Shown here piece after piece: positions 6,405 through 6,748 of a stretch of 6,748 bases of DNA. Numbering within the stretch: position 1 is the first letter of the stretch; each line of letters starts with the position of its first letter. A model generated the notes under the pieces. It saw only the letters and a list, made by a program, of their open reading frames with translations. It had not been told where the DNA came from and did not search any database. Source of the DNA: JAPOPJ01 sp964538885 (lineage in GTDB: Archaea > Thermoproteota > Nitrososphaeria > Nitrososphaerales > Nitrosopumilaceae); assembly GCA_964538885.1 (NCBI GenBank), contig CAZIHR010000094.1:1-6748 (forward strand), read 5' to 3'. Made by a program: the position numbers and the translations under genes.

Positions 6405-6547
6405 TCAGAATCTTATCCTTTGTGGTTCGTCTCTTACTACTCGTTGCTTTTCAGCTTCCCTGCCAAGCAAAATCTGTTTCCAATCAAGCGTTCTTAATTT
6501 GGCGGGGTCCACACCAAAAAAAAAATTTTCTAGTCGATTACGCATAA
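6405..6547. other. Junction between IS3-like and IS66-like sequences, no assigned gene
   Basis: About 140 bases link orfA to the IS66-like remnant. The minus strand holds a 46-codon ORF (6545-6405) ending over the orfA start. It matches nothing I know and I do not call it. Plus-strand 6516-6529 is A10 followed by T4, so minus-strand transcription crosses a T10 run. Archaeal termination is favoured by such T-tracts, and this one could insulate the IS from transcripts entering from the right. The end of the IS3-like element probably lies in this stretch. Confidence 0.3.
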
Positions 6548-6748
6548 ACTCTGCGGATATCAAAATACGGCGGCAATTCACTACTCAAGTCGTTCACGGT
6601 CAAGCTCAAAAATCGCTACCTAATTTATTTACATTCGTGTTAGATCCGCGCGTCCCACCGACGAACAATGCGGCAGAACGCGGGCTGCGCGAGATCGCAG
6701 TGCATAGGAAGATACGCGGCGGCATAAACTCTACGAATACTCCAGAGG
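6548..6748 (+). pseudogene. IS66-family transposase, C-terminal remnant with frameshift, cut by window edge
   Basis: From 6622 onward the plus strand encodes NLFTFVLDPRV, then PPTNNAAERGLRE and IAVHRKIRGG. This is the IS66-type transposase signature, in which the Glu of NNAAER is the last residue of the DDE triad. Just upstream, in another frame, 6548-6622 encodes GGNSLLKSFTVKLKNRYL, which reads as the preceding part of the same protein. Joining the two at about 6620-6622 requires one missing base. A TAA at 6545-6547 closes the upstream frame. The gene continues beyond the window. The VHRKIRG ending is a form I associate with archaeal IS66 relatives. The 5' part is missing from this side, so the copy is broken, perhaps by the neighbouring IS3-like insertion. 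Confidence 0.72.

Larger units (their letters stand above)
5275..6450 (-). mobile_element. IS3-family insertion sequence, probably degenerate
   Basis: The element contains the two overlapping genes typical of IS3: an HTH orfA and a DDE integrase orfB, with an A7 tract near their junction. The limits given are the end of orfB and the last upstream stop before orfA. The true ends are not resolved: I found no convincing terminal inverted repeats and no clear target duplication. A CTAGTC hexamer occurs at both 5256 and 6530 but does not fit TG/CA element ends. The right side runs into IS66-like sequence, suggesting nested or serial insertion. Confidence 0.75.

Noticed and set aside
5256..6535. 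CTAGTC at 5256 and 6530 as a target-site duplication of the IS3-like element
   Set aside because: Only six bases match, and the sequences just inside do not form inverted repeats or the TG...CA ends of IS3 elements.
6405..6545. 46-codon minus-strand ORF upstream of orfA
   Set aside because: It has no recognisable motif, includes a T10-derived Phe run, and overlaps the likely orfA N-terminus in another frame.
1..6748. CRISPR array, tRNA or rRNA gene
   Set aside because: I saw no regularly spaced repeats, no cloverleaf-type sequence and no rRNA-like stretch. Nearly all the window is accounted for by protein genes or IS remnants.

Overview
The window looks archaeal, possibly from a Nitrososphaeria (thaumarchaeal) or methanogen-like genome. 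The evidence is indirect. Two genes start 19-20 nt downstream of an A/T-only TATA box, the spacing expected of leaderless archaeal mRNAs. The downstream genes of the same cluster have GGTGA- or AGGAAGG-type ribosome binding sites instead. The IS66-like fragment at the right edge has a C-terminal signature I associate with archaeal IS66 relatives. I cannot name a species. All intact genes are on the minus strand.

Layout in transcription order, right to left. (i) 6548-6748, plus strand: the broken 3' part of an IS66-family transposase gene, running off the window edge. (ii) About 6450-5275, minus strand: an IS3-family element with orfA, an A7 slippage tract at the orfA/orfB junction, and an orfB that keeps a perfect D-D-(35)-E triad but carries two in-frame TAG codons and one single-base shift. 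(iii) 5251-5219: a TATA box, then two abutting palindromes over the initiation region and start codon. (iv) 5224-13: a compact four-gene cluster. It encodes a 289-aa protein I cannot assign, a 694-aa phospholipase-D-like/superfamily 2 helicase, a 55-aa protein, and a 679-aa DndD-like SMC/RecF-type ATPase. Gaps are 39, 10 and 0 nt.

The helicase plus DndD-type ATPase resembles genes tied to DNA phosphorothioation (Dnd) and its restriction partners, so a role in defence against foreign DNA is the best inference. No DndA, DndB, DndC or DndE is present here. The dndD-like gene ends 13 bases from the left edge, so a further cassette member could lie outside. The neighbouring IS fragments fit a mobile or defence-island setting.

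The most unusual signal concerns TAG. Three of the four cluster genes end in TAG. In two cases the next gene is in the same frame with no other stop between: 289-aa gene to helicase, and 55-aa gene to DndD-like. Both TAGs in orfB also sit inside otherwise conserved transposase sequence. If TAG were a sense codon (for example pyrrolysine), the cluster would collapse to two overlapping genes of 1004 and 735 codons, ending in TAA and TGA. Ordinary TAG termination remains the simpler reading, and it is the one annotated here.
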